From an uncultured Collinsella sp. (GTDB lineage: Bacteria > Actinomycetota > Coriobacteriia > Coriobacteriales > Coriobacteriaceae), in NCBI GenBank assembly GCA_900549135.1, contig URNI01000075.1, positions 1-8,987 on the forward strand: a stretch of DNA of 8,987 bases. Reading direction: 5' to 3'. The notes beneath the pieces are model-generated. The model was not told the DNA's origin. It made no database searches and was given only the letters and a program-made list of their open reading frames with translations. Positions 1 to 5,444 of the stretch are shown here, piece after piece; positions within the stretch are counted from its first letter, which is position 1; every line of letters starts with the position of its first letter. The position numbers and the translations under genes were made by a program.

Positions 1-518
1 TGGGCTTTGGCACGGGCGCGGGTGTGATCTTTGGCGCCACGGGCGGCGTGATGGAGGCCGCCGTGCGCTCGGCCTATTACCTGGTGACGGGCAAGAACCC
101 CGACGCCGACTTCTTTACCGATGTGCGCGGCCTGGACGGCTGGAAGGAAGCTGTTGCCGATATCGATGGCACTAAGGTGCGTGTTGCCGTGGCACACGGG
201 CTGGGCAACGCCGCCCGCCTGCTCGACGCGATTCGCGACGGCCGCGTGAGCTATGACTTCGTTGAGGTTATGGCATGCCCGGGCGGCTGCGTCGGTGGCG
301 GCGGTCAGCCCATCCACGACGGCTGCGAGCTGGCAGCCGAGCGCGGTCAGGTGCTGTGGGGCCTCGATGCCGCTGCGGACATTCGCTTCTCGCACGAGAA
401 TCCCGATGTCCAGGCGTGCTACAGCGAGTTTTTGGGCGCGCCGCTCTCGCCGCTGGCCGAGGAGTTGCTGCATACCGACCATCACGCCTGGTCGATGCCC
501 AACGAGGGGAAGTGCTAG
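1..518 (+). CDS. hydA: [FeFe] hydrogenase, C-terminal part (5' end outside window)
   Basis: This is the end of a group A-type [FeFe] hydrogenase, which makes or consumes H2 at an H-cluster in the cytoplasm. The reading frame is open from base 3 to the TAG at 516-518, so the gene starts before the window. Seen in the sequence: the GATGGVMEAA stretch near the left edge, and the L3 motif EVMACPGGC followed by VGGGGQP. In that motif the two cysteines (codons 276-278 and 288-290) correspond to the last two H-cluster cysteines, the second of which bridges to the diiron site in known enzymes. The final part, from about NPDVQACYSEFLG to LLHTDHHAW, matches the small-subunit-like tail fused to many monomeric enzymes. 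The N-terminal ferredoxin-type domains and motifs L1 and L2 are not visible, so the electron partner (NADH, ferredoxin or formate dehydrogenase) cannot be judged. The next gene begins 2 bp after the stop, which suggests one operon. Confidence 0.93.
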   Translation, partial: GFGTGAGVIFGATGGVMEAAVRSAYYLVTGKNPDADFFTDVRGLDGWKEAVADIDGTKVRVAVAHGLGNAARLLDAIRDGRVSYDFVEVMACPGGCVGGGGQPIHDGCELAAERGQVLWGLDAAADIRFSHENPDVQACYSEFLGAPLSPLAEELLHTDHHAWSMPNEGKC

Positions 519-520
519 CG

Positions 521-1576
521 ATGGGCGCGTTTGATGTTGAGATGACGCGCCGAGGATTTGCCTCGGCGTTTGCCGCGGGTGCGCTGTCGCTCGCGCTGGC
601 TGGCTGTGGTGGCGGGTCTGCCGGGACCGGGTCTGCCGCGGGCTCGGCTGCTGCCGACGGGGCAGCGGCCGCCGCGGAGCCGGTTGAGGTGCACGTCGCC
701 TCGCTCAAGGGTCCGACGTCGATCGGTCTGGTGCAGTTTATGGACCGGGCGGCCGATGGCGAGACGGACAATGAGTTCAACTTTGCGATTAACACTGCCG
801 CTGATGAGATCGTGCCCAAGGTCATTCAGGGCGATGTCGACATTGCCCTGGTGCCGGCCAACGTGGCGAGCGTGCTCTACAACAAGACCGAGGGCGCGGT
901 GCAGGTCATCGACATCAACACACTGGGCGTGCTGAACGTTGTGACGGGCGACGCGAGTGTGGCCTCGTTTGGCGACCTGGCGGGTCGCACCGTCTACATG
1001 ACGGGCAAGGGCACCACGCCAGAGTACGTCATGAACTATCTGCTGGAGCGCGCGGGCCTGACCGGCCAGGTGACGCTTGAGTTTAAGAGCGAGCCCACCG
1101 AGGTGCTGTCGGCGTTGCTTGTCGACCCGTCCGCCGTGGGCGTGCTGCCGGAGCCGTTCAAGACCGCTGCCATCGCCAAGAGCGAAGGCAAGCTGTCGGC
1201 GCCGGTGAGCCTGACCGATGTGTGGGATGAGCTAGCGGGTGACACGGGTTCGCGCCTGCTGACGGGCGTGACCGTGGTGCGCCGTGCCTTTGCCGAGGAG
1301 CATCCCGAGGCCGTGGCGGAATTCTTGCGCTGCCATGAGGCGAGCGTGAAGGCTGTCAATGCGGCGCCGGCAGATTGGGCACAGGCCGTGGTCGATGCGG
1401 GTATCGTCGATAACGCCGCGATTGCTGAAAAGGCGATTCCCGGGTGCATGCTCGTGTGCCAGACGGGGAAGGATATGAAGGCGGCGCTCGGTGGGTACCT
1501 GCAGGTGCTGGCCGATGCGGACGCGAGCGCCGTGGGCGGCAAGCTCCCGGCTGATGATTTCTATTACATGGAGTAG
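521..1576 (+). CDS. ABC transporter substrate-binding lipoprotein (SsuA/NMT1-like)
   Basis: A 351-residue extracytoplasmic solute-binding protein. The start ATG at 521 is preceded by a Shine-Dalgarno stretch (GAGGGGAAG, 504-512) lying inside the end of the hydrogenase gene; the open frame running further upstream overlaps the hydrogenase and is ignored. An in-frame ATG at 542 is possible but has no good ribosome site. The N-terminus holds a twin-arginine motif (T9-R10-R11-G12-F13), a hydrophobic stretch and a lipobox LALAGC with Cys29 as the lipid anchor, then a Gly/Ser/Ala linker to about residue 53. The mature part resembles periplasmic-binding proteins of the nitrate/sulfonate/thiamine-precursor group: VEVHVASLKGPTS, the VIQGDVDIALVPANVAS stretch, and a hinge-like GVLPEPF segment. 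The real substrate cannot be read from the sequence. The fused permease-ATPase gene follows after 3 bp, so the two should form one importer. Family assignment is firm, ligand unknown. Confidence 0.87.
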   Translation: MGAFDVEMTRRGFASAFAAGALSLALAGCGGGSAGTGSAAGSAAADGAAAAAEPVEVHVASLKGPTSIGLVQFMDRAADGETDNEFNFAINTAADEIVPKVIQGDVDIALVPANVASVLYNKTEGAVQVIDINTLGVLNVVTGDASVASFGDLAGRTVYMTGKGTTPEYVMNYLLERAGLTGQVTLEFKSEPTEVLSALLVDPSAVGVLPEPFKTAAIAKSEGKLSAPVSLTDVWDELAGDTGSRLLTGVTVVRRAFAEEHPEAVAEFLRCHEASVKAVNAAPADWAQAVVDAGIVDNAAIAEKAIPGCMLVCQTGKDMKAALGGYLQVLADADASAVGGKLPADDFYYME

Positions 1577-1579
1577 CCC

Positions 1580-2959
1580 GTGCGTGCGTTTGCTCGACAA
1601 ATGACAGAGCGTATGAAGGCGGTGACGGCAGCAGGTGCCGTTGCCGCCTTTTGGCTTGCCGTGTGGGTCTTTGCAGCAGCACTGGTGGCGCAGCCGTTGA
1701 TTTTGCCGGGGCCAGGCACTGTTGCGATGGCGTTGCTGCGGCTAGTATGCGATGCCGGTACGTGGGCGATTCTGGTGGACTCAGGCGCGCGAATCTTGGG
1801 TGGGCTGGCGCTTGCCGCGGCGTGCGGCGGCGTGATGGCGGGAGCCTCGGTGCGGTCGCCGACGTTTGCCCGCTTGGTGGCGCCGGCGCTTTCGTTTGTT
1901 AAGGCGACGCCGGTTGCCTGCGTGGTGGTCCTGCTGCTCATTTGGTTGGGGTCGGCGCGTGTGAGCGTCGCGGCGGTCTTTTTGATGGCACTGCCGGGCG
2001 TGTATTTTTCGCTGGTCGAGGGCTTGGCGCAAGTGGATAAGCCGCTGGAGCAGATGTTTCGTCTGCATGGCGTGCGGGGTTGGCGTCTGTTTTGTGCCCA
2101 CACCTGGCGCGAAGTCCTGCCGTTTGTGCTTTCGTGCGCCCGCGCTGTGATCGGCATGAGCTGGAAGGCCGGCGTGGCGGCGGAGCTCATCGGCATGGCG
2201 ACGGGCACCGTGGGCGAACGCATCTATCAGGCGAAGCTTTTGATCGAGACGGCGGACCTGCTGGCGTGGACCGTGCTGGTTGTTATGGCTTCGTGGGCAT
2301 GCGAGCGCGTGCTGGTGTGGTTGCTGCGGGCTTCGGGGCCCGTGGCGTGGCGTACTGCCGTGCGGGCGCATGGGCGCGGTGGCCGCGGGCGTGCGTGCGG
2401 CTCTGCTGGCGGCGGGGCTGCTGCGGAGCTTGCGCTCGCCGTGGGCGACCGGGCGCCCTGGTCGCCGGCGCTCGACGGACTGGTGCTTCATGTGCCCGCC
2501 GGTGGACGCACCTGTGTGATGGGCGCTTCGGGCGTGGGCAAGTCGACGTTGCTTGCGCTGGTGGCGGGGGAGTGCGCACCGTGCTCCATGGTGTTTCAGG
2601 ACGTGCGCCTGGTCGAGGACGCCTCTGCTTTGGATAACGTGCTGGTGTGCGCCGACGCGCGCGTGGACGCCTCGAGCGCCGCAGCCCTGCTGCGCCTGCT
2701 GGTGCCGGGGGTCGATGTACATGCTCGTGTGGCCGAGCTCTCGGGCGGGCAGCGCCGTCGCGTCGAGATCGCCCGAGCCCTGCTGTGTCCGGGCGACGCG
2801 GTGATTCTGGACGAGCCTTTTACCGGCTTAGATACCGCTGCGCGCGACGCATGCGCCGAGGTCGTGCTCGACTTGCTCGACGGCCGCATGCTGTTGCTTG
2901 CCACACACGATGCCGCTGACGCTCGGGCCCTCAATATCTCGGACATCATTACGCTCTAA
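1580..2959 (+). CDS. ABC importer: permease fused to a short ATPase domain
   Basis: One 459-residue protein that combines the membrane and ATPase parts of an importer. The GTG start at 1580 has GGAG 6 bp upstream, inside the end of the preceding gene; an ATG at 1601 is an alternative. Residues about 15-255 are an SsuC/TauC-type permease: hydrophobic segments near 15-37, 72-89, 100-124, 128-146, 185-210 and 225-250, with the cytoplasmic coupling loop around 157-180 (LHGVRGWRLF...). After a Gly/Arg/Ala-rich linker (about 256-285) comes an ABC ATPase: Walker A GASGVGKST (315-323), Q-loop Gln340, signature LSGGQ (387-391), Walker B VILDE (408-412) and H-loop His443. All catalytic motifs are present. 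The domain is short: only 19 residues separate Walker A Lys321 from Gln340, where about 40 is usual, and the protein ends 16 residues after His443. The gene works with the lipoprotein just upstream. The frame is uninterrupted, so this is a real fusion unless the assembly has an error. Confidence 0.88.
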   Translation: MRAFARQMTERMKAVTAAGAVAAFWLAVWVFAAALVAQPLILPGPGTVAMALLRLVCDAGTWAILVDSGARILGGLALAAACGGVMAGASVRSPTFARLVAPALSFVKATPVACVVVLLLIWLGSARVSVAAVFLMALPGVYFSLVEGLAQVDKPLEQMFRLHGVRGWRLFCAHTWREVLPFVLSCARAVIGMSWKAGVAAELIGMATGTVGERIYQAKLLIETADLLAWTVLVVMASWACERVLVWLLRASGPVAWRTAVRAHGRGGRGRACGSAGGGAAAELALAVGDRAPWSPALDGLVLHVPAGGRTCVMGASGVGKSTLLALVAGECAPCSMVFQDVRLVEDASALDNVLVCADARVDASSAAALLRLLVPGVDVHARVAELSGGQRRRVEIARALLCPGDAVILDEPFTGLDTAARDACAEVVLDLLDGRMLLLATHDAADARALNISDIITL

Positions 2960-2979
2960 ATACTTACTCAGCAACAAAA

Positions 2980-3009
2980 TGATCCGTTTTTCTCCGTTCC
3001 CATGGGGTC
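2980..3009 (+). repeat. 30-bp repeat, copy 1
   Basis: Begins TGATCCGTTTTT and ends CCCATGGGGTC. It matches the copy at 3377-3406 at 27 of 30 positions. The ends can pair (GATCC with GGGTC, including one T-G wobble). It begins 21 bp after the stop of the ABC gene. It may be a dispersed intergenic repeat or a shared regulatory site; a weak terminator is also possible. Confidence 0.75.
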
Positions 3010-3014
3010 GGGTA

Positions 3015-3023
3015 TGGTATTCT
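3015..3023 (+). promoter_or_regulatory. Possible extended -10 promoter for the antitoxin-like gene
   Basis: TGG followed by TATTCT (3018-3023) fits an extended -10 box. The expected -35 position (2995-3000) falls inside repeat copy 1 and does not match the consensus. Transcription would start near 3030, just before the palindrome at 3032-3050. Prediction by eye only. Confidence 0.35.
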
Positions 3024-3031
3024 ATCTGCGG

Positions 3032-3060
3032 GGTAATACTTAGAAATACCAAGTAATACC
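3032..3060 (+). promoter_or_regulatory. Operator-like imperfect palindrome plus extra half-site
   Basis: Bases 3032-3050 form a 19-bp imperfect palindrome (GGTAATACT / AGAAATACC, about 14 of 19 positions symmetric). A third half-site, TAATACC, follows at 3054-3060, and another GGTATT lies upstream at 3017-3021. Repeated short half-sites next to a ribbon-helix-helix antitoxin gene are typical of autoregulated toxin-antitoxin operators. The likely binder is the protein encoded at 3175-3375; this is an inference. Confidence 0.5.
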
Positions 3061-3081
3061 AACGCCGTAGAAACAAACTCC

Positions 3082-3140
3082 AGATGCGGGCCAATCGGGT
3101 TGCCTTCACAGCCCGTCGCCCAGCCGCGTGGCCCGCATCT
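3082..3140 (+). promoter_or_regulatory. Two-tier hairpin in the antitoxin leader
   Basis: AGATGCGGGCCA (3082-3093) pairs perfectly with TGGCCCGCATCT (3129-3140). Inside it, 3096-3102 pairs with 3109-3115 (7 bp, one G-U) around a 6-base loop CCTTCA. The structure lies between the operator-like palindrome and the start codon at 3175. No T-run follows, so it is not a standard intrinsic terminator. It could control translation or stabilise the RNA, or be a small structured RNA in its own right. Confidence 0.6.
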
Positions 3141-3174
3141 ATCCGCACCACCGTTGTTTCAAAAAGGAAGCGCC

Positions 3175-3375
3175 ATGGCAGAACACATGACCCCGGTTGT
3201 CGCGAAGGTCTTGCCCGAGGAAAAGGCGGCCTTCGCGGCGGCAACCCAGCTCGTAGGCACCACGCCGTCCAACGCTATCCGCATGTTTATCGCCGCGTTC
3301 AATCGCTGCGGCACCTTTCCGTTCGACATTTCGCCCAGCGGGGCCTTTGGCACTGCGCCCGATTCTCATCAATAA
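3175..3375 (+). CDS. Solitary RelB/DinJ-family antitoxin-like protein
   Basis: A 66-residue protein. ATG at 3175 is chosen because AAGGAAG (3164-3170) lies just before it; a longer frame upstream would run through the leader hairpin. The sequence fits the RelB/DinJ ribbon-helix-helix plan: an N-terminal strand (MTPVVAKVLPEE), then helix-turn-helix-like segments (KAAFAAATQLVG, TPSNAIRMFIAAFNRC), then the family's FPFDI motif (DinJ has LPFDL here). Known RelB/DinJ proteins bind DNA as dimers and neutralise a RelE/YafQ ribonuclease through the C-terminal tail. Here the tail after FPFDI is only about 14 residues, Gly/Ser/Ala-rich, and no toxin gene follows; the next gene is a membrane protease. 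It may be an orphan antitoxin, a trans-acting antitoxin, or a small DNA-binding regulator. The operator-like palindrome upstream supports DNA binding. Confidence 0.75.
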   Translation: MAEHMTPVVAKVLPEEKAAFAAATQLVGTTPSNAIRMFIAAFNRCGTFPFDISPSGAFGTAPDSHQ

Positions 3376-3376
3376 G

Positions 3377-3406
3377 TGATCCGTTTTCCTCCGTCCCCAT
3401 GGGATC
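3377..3406 (+). repeat. 30-bp repeat, copy 2
   Basis: Begins 1 bp after the stop of the antitoxin-like gene. Its outer bases TGATCC (3377-3382) and GGATCA (3402-3407) are perfect inverted repeats, while copy 1 keeps the pairing with a wobble. It lies upstream of the CPBP protease gene, in the region of its likely promoter. The two copies bracket the antitoxin gene, with start points 397 bp apart. Confidence 0.75.
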
Positions 3407-3423
3407 AGCTCTCTGCCGAGTTG

Positions 3424-3432
3424 TGGTAGAAC
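3424..3432 (+). promoter_or_regulatory. Possible extended -10 promoter for the CPBP gene
   Basis: TGG followed by TAGAAC (3427-3432), an extended -10-like box about 27 bp before the start codon. No clear -35 is seen; that position overlaps the end of repeat copy 2. The same arrangement, repeat then TGGTA box, occurs before the antitoxin-like gene. Confidence 0.35.
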
Positions 3433-3458
3433 TAGGGAACGGTTTTGAGGAGGTTGGC

Positions 3459-4373
3459 ATGCTCAATGCGATGATTTGGGCGCTTGCCTGTTTTGGCGTT
3501 GTCGCTGCCGATATAGCCCTGAGCGTGGTTCTGTTTTCAGTTCTCGATGCCGTATCGGTGCTGACGGGCTATCCGATCGACAATCTCGATATCCAATGGT
3601 TTCAGGCTGCCGCTCAGACGGCGTCGTTTTTGATGGCGCTGCTGTGGTGGCGCTATCTGTGGCCGCGCTCGTTTATGGCGCGCTGGCAGGGCGTGCGCCC
3701 GCTTGGCGGGGGAGCAAATGCTGCATGGAAGCGCATCGTATGCGTTGTCGTGATCGGCCTATCCATGCAGGTGGTCATTAGCTACCTATGCGACGGCGTG
3801 CTGTCACTGCTGCCCGAGGTTGCGGCAGACTATAGCGAACTTGTCGAGGAAACAGGCATGGGCGACACGAGCTATCTGGCCGTCCTGACCACGGTGCTCG
3901 GCGCGCCGTTTTGCGAGGAACTGCTGGTGCGCGGTATCATTTTTGAGTTCTCACTGCGTGCGTTTAATCCACAGTGCCGTCCGCTCTGGAAGCGCCGGCG
4001 TCACGTGCGACCGCAAGATGGCGCCATGGTGCCCTGGGCGGCCCCGAGTGCCTGGGGCGTCGCCGCGGCAATCGTGCTGCAGGCGGCCATCTTTGGCTTT
4101 ATGCATATGAACTGGGTGCAGGGCTGCTATGCGGGCGCTGCCGCCCTCATTTTTGGTTGGGTGCTCGTGACGACCGGAAAGCTCCGCTACACGATCTTGC
4201 TGCACTTTGCCTTTAATGCCGGGTCGTATCTCATGACGTTGCTCTGGTTTGTGAACACGCCGTTCGACGTTGTGGTCACGGTTGGCATCGCCGGCTTTGT
4301 GCTGGTAGAGGCGATGCACTCGCTGCTTCGATTGTGCATTCCCGTGTCGCGCGAAGCTGATCGGTCTGAGTAA
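3459..4373 (+). CDS. CPBP-family intramembrane metalloprotease (Abi/CAAX type)
   Basis: A 304-residue membrane protein. ATG at 3459 is chosen because GAGGAGG (3447-3453) sits 5 bp upstream; the longer open frame overlaps the antitoxin gene and repeat and is not used. It has several hydrophobic segments (about 1-30, 48-66, 90-112, and most of 195-290). The three CPBP motifs are present: EExxxR as Glu153-Glu154...Arg158 (CEELLVRG), FxxxH as Phe212...His216 (FGFMH), and HxxxN as His249...Asn253 (HFAFN). In known members these residues bind zinc and cleave peptide bonds inside the membrane. Members process prenylated proteins, mature or protect against bacteriocins, or regulate signalling proteins; the target here is unknown. 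A basic loop (RPLWKRRRHVRPQD, about 174-188) interrupts the core between motifs 1 and 2. The gene ends with tandem stops TAATAA, convergent with the AraC gene. Family call firm, role open. Confidence 0.88.
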   Translation: MLNAMIWALACFGVVAADIALSVVLFSVLDAVSVLTGYPIDNLDIQWFQAAAQTASFLMALLWWRYLWPRSFMARWQGVRPLGGGANAAWKRIVCVVVIGLSMQVVISYLCDGVLSLLPEVAADYSELVEETGMGDTSYLAVLTTVLGAPFCEELLVRGIIFEFSLRAFNPQCRPLWKRRRHVRPQDGAMVPWAAPSAWGVAAAIVLQAAIFGFMHMNWVQGCYAGAAALIFGWVLVTTGKLRYTILLHFAFNAGSYLMTLLWFVNTPFDVVVTVGIAGFVLVEAMHSLLRLCIPVSREADRSE

Positions 4374-4395
4374 TAACGCCTTTAATTAGACCGAT
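4360..4395. terminator. Hairpin spanning the ends of two convergent genes
   Basis: ATCGGTCT (4360-4367) and AGACCGAT (4388-4395) are perfect 8-bp inverted repeats around a 20-base loop that contains both genes' stop codons. Transcripts from either side would fold it. No T-run follows on either strand, so it would be a weak or factor-dependent terminator or an RNA 3'-end stabiliser. No other terminator is visible between the two genes. Confidence 0.4.
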
Positions 4396-5374
4396 GCGTC
4401 TTGAACGCACCTGGCGTTTCGCCGAATGCTTCTTTGAATTTTGAGTAAAAGAATGACATGTTGGAGATGCCGACTTTTCGGGCTACATACTGCACGCTGC
4501 GCTCGGTGTTATTGAGAAGATATGCCGCCTCTGTGAGCTGCTGGTTGAGCTTGATTTGCGAAAACGTTTTGCCGGTTTTTTGCTTGATCAAGCTGCTGAG
4601 ATAGCTGGTGCTATAACCCGTATCGCTCGCAATGCTTTCGAGCGTGCAGTCGCCGTAGCTTCGCTCAATATGATTCAGAATCGACACGATGCGCTCGTCC
4701 GACATGATTGCCTGGTTATCAGTTGCGGAGCGTCGGTACAGTCCTCGAATGAGAACAAGGAATAGGCTGACGGCGAGGTGCCTCATGAGTTCATTAGAGT
4801 AGGCATCTTTAAAGTGATATTCGATAAAGAGCATCTCGATGAGGCGTCGCGCATGTCGGGCGTATTCCTCTGGGAGAATGAGATATTTGCGGGCCTCACG
4901 GTTTTTGGACACAAAATCAAATAGGAGATTCGTTAATGGTGACGCGCCGGGTAGCTGGCTCAGGAAGAACGAATCGAACATTTCTTTTTTGAAGACGATT
5001 GAAATGACGATATCGTGCTCGCCCTTAACGTACGGAACGCTTCTGACTACGCCGGTGTTGCAAATGAGCACGTCGCCCTTTTTAAGGAGTAGTCGCCGTC
5101 CGTTGACGATAAACGTGCAGACGCCGTCGTACACGTAGTTAAGCTCCATATCCCGATTCATATGAGGAGGAATGTCGGTAAAGCGCGACTCCTTGATAAG
5201 GCCCACGGGGTTTTCGTCGAGGGTTTCTTTCCAGTCAAACAGATAGACCTCTTCGCCGTTAATGGTTGTGGTTTCCACCCTGTTATATCGCGGGCTGAGC
5301 TCTCCTGGATGCGTGCGATGCCACTCTTCGGTCTCGGTATGCGTGTAGAGCAGCTGTTTGAGATTCGAATCCAT
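4382..5374 (-). CDS. AraC/XylS-family transcriptional regulator of the beta-glucoside operon
   Basis: A 330-residue one-component regulator. Translation starts at the ATG whose complement is 5372-5374, with CTGGAG 6 bp upstream. Residues about 60-130 form a cupin-like sugar-sensing domain (PPHMNRDMELNYVYDG, then NGRRLLLKKGDVLIC). Residues about 225-330 are the AraC DNA-binding domain with two helix-turn-helix units: TLESIASDTGYSTSYLSSLI (about 244-263) and VQYVARKVGISNMSFFYSKF (about 303-322), ending in FGETPGAFK, the family's usual final motif. It is divergent from the GH1/PTS operon and shares a 154-bp region with it, so it most likely activates that operon when the sugar is present. Two AACGGTA repeats in that region are candidate binding sites. 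Base composition is visibly lower in GC than the genes at the left of the window, which may point to transfer. Domain call is firm; the regulated operon is inferred from position. Confidence 0.9.
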   Translation of the reverse strand: MDSNLKQLLYTHTETEEWHRTHPGELSPRYNRVETTTINGEEVYLFDWKETLDENPVGLIKESRFTDIPPHMNRDMELNYVYDGVCTFIVNGRRLLLKKGDVLICNTGVVRSVPYVKGEHDIVISIVFKKEMFDSFFLSQLPGASPLTNLLFDFVSKNREARKYLILPEEYARHARRLIEMLFIEYHFKDAYSNELMRHLAVSLFLVLIRGLYRRSATDNQAIMSDERIVSILNHIERSYGDCTLESIASDTGYSTSYLSSLIKQKTGKTFSQIKLNQQLTEAAYLLNNTERSVQYVARKVGISNMSFFYSKFKEAFGETPGAFKTHRSN

Positions 5375-5391
5375 GGGGTGCTCCAGGGGTG

Positions 5392-5419
5392 AACGGTAGA
5401 ATCGATGCCTTAAACGGTA
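5392..5419. promoter_or_regulatory. Candidate AraC operator: two AACGGTA direct repeats
   Basis: AACGGTA occurs at 5392-5398 and 5413-5419, the starts 21 bp apart, which is two turns of DNA. AraC-family proteins bind direct repeats with this spacing. The right-hand copy overlaps the expected -35 region of the operon promoter and touches the -10 box of the regulator's own promoter, so one site could both activate the operon and control the regulator. No binding data are available. Confidence 0.5.
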
Positions 5420-5424
5420 TTATA
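5419..5424 (-). promoter_or_regulatory. Probable -10 box of the AraC regulator gene
   Basis: The minus strand reads TATAAT exactly here, 45 bp from the regulator's start codon. The -35 region is weak (TGGGCT-like at 17-18 bp). The box adjoins the right-hand AACGGTA repeat, so autoregulation is plausible. Confidence 0.45.
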
Positions 5425-5435
5425 TCTAAAAAAAA

Positions 5436-5444
5436 TGTTATAAG
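5436..5444 (+). promoter_or_regulatory. Probable extended -10 promoter of the GH1/PTS operon
   Basis: TGT followed by TATAAG (5439-5444) fits an extended -10. The -35 position (about 5416-5421, GGTATT) is poor and covered by the right-hand AACGGTA repeat, as expected for an activator-dependent promoter. Transcription would start near 5451, giving a leader of about 78 bases. No antiterminator-type RAT element or terminator is visible in that leader. Confidence 0.45.

Noticed and set aside
275..520. Upstream extension of the lipoprotein frame into the hydrogenase gene
   Set aside because: It overlaps the conserved hydrogenase C-terminus in another frame and has no family resemblance. The Tat/lipobox signal and ribosome site place the start at 521.
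1564..2223. Minus-strand open frame of 219 codons
   Set aside because: Same reason: low-complexity Thr/Ala/Pro/Arg product opposite a well-supported gene.
1781..2722. Long minus-strand open frame (313 codons) opposite the permease-ATPase gene
   Set aside because: Its His/Arg/Gln/Pro-rich composition is typical of the antisense of a GC-rich gene. The plus strand holds clear permease and ATPase motifs.
3082..3140. Leader hairpin as an intrinsic terminator of the ABC operon
   Set aside because: No T-run follows the stem, and it lies more than 120 bp after the stop, downstream of the predicted antitoxin promoter.
3084..3458. Extension of the CPBP gene to a 429-codon frame
   Set aside because: It would run through the leader hairpin, the antitoxin gene and repeat copy 2. 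A strong ribosome site precedes the ATG at 3459.
5371..5378. Third copy of the 30-bp repeat (shared CCATGGGG)
   Set aside because: Only eight bases match and they form the start codon region of the AraC gene; the rest of the repeat is missing.
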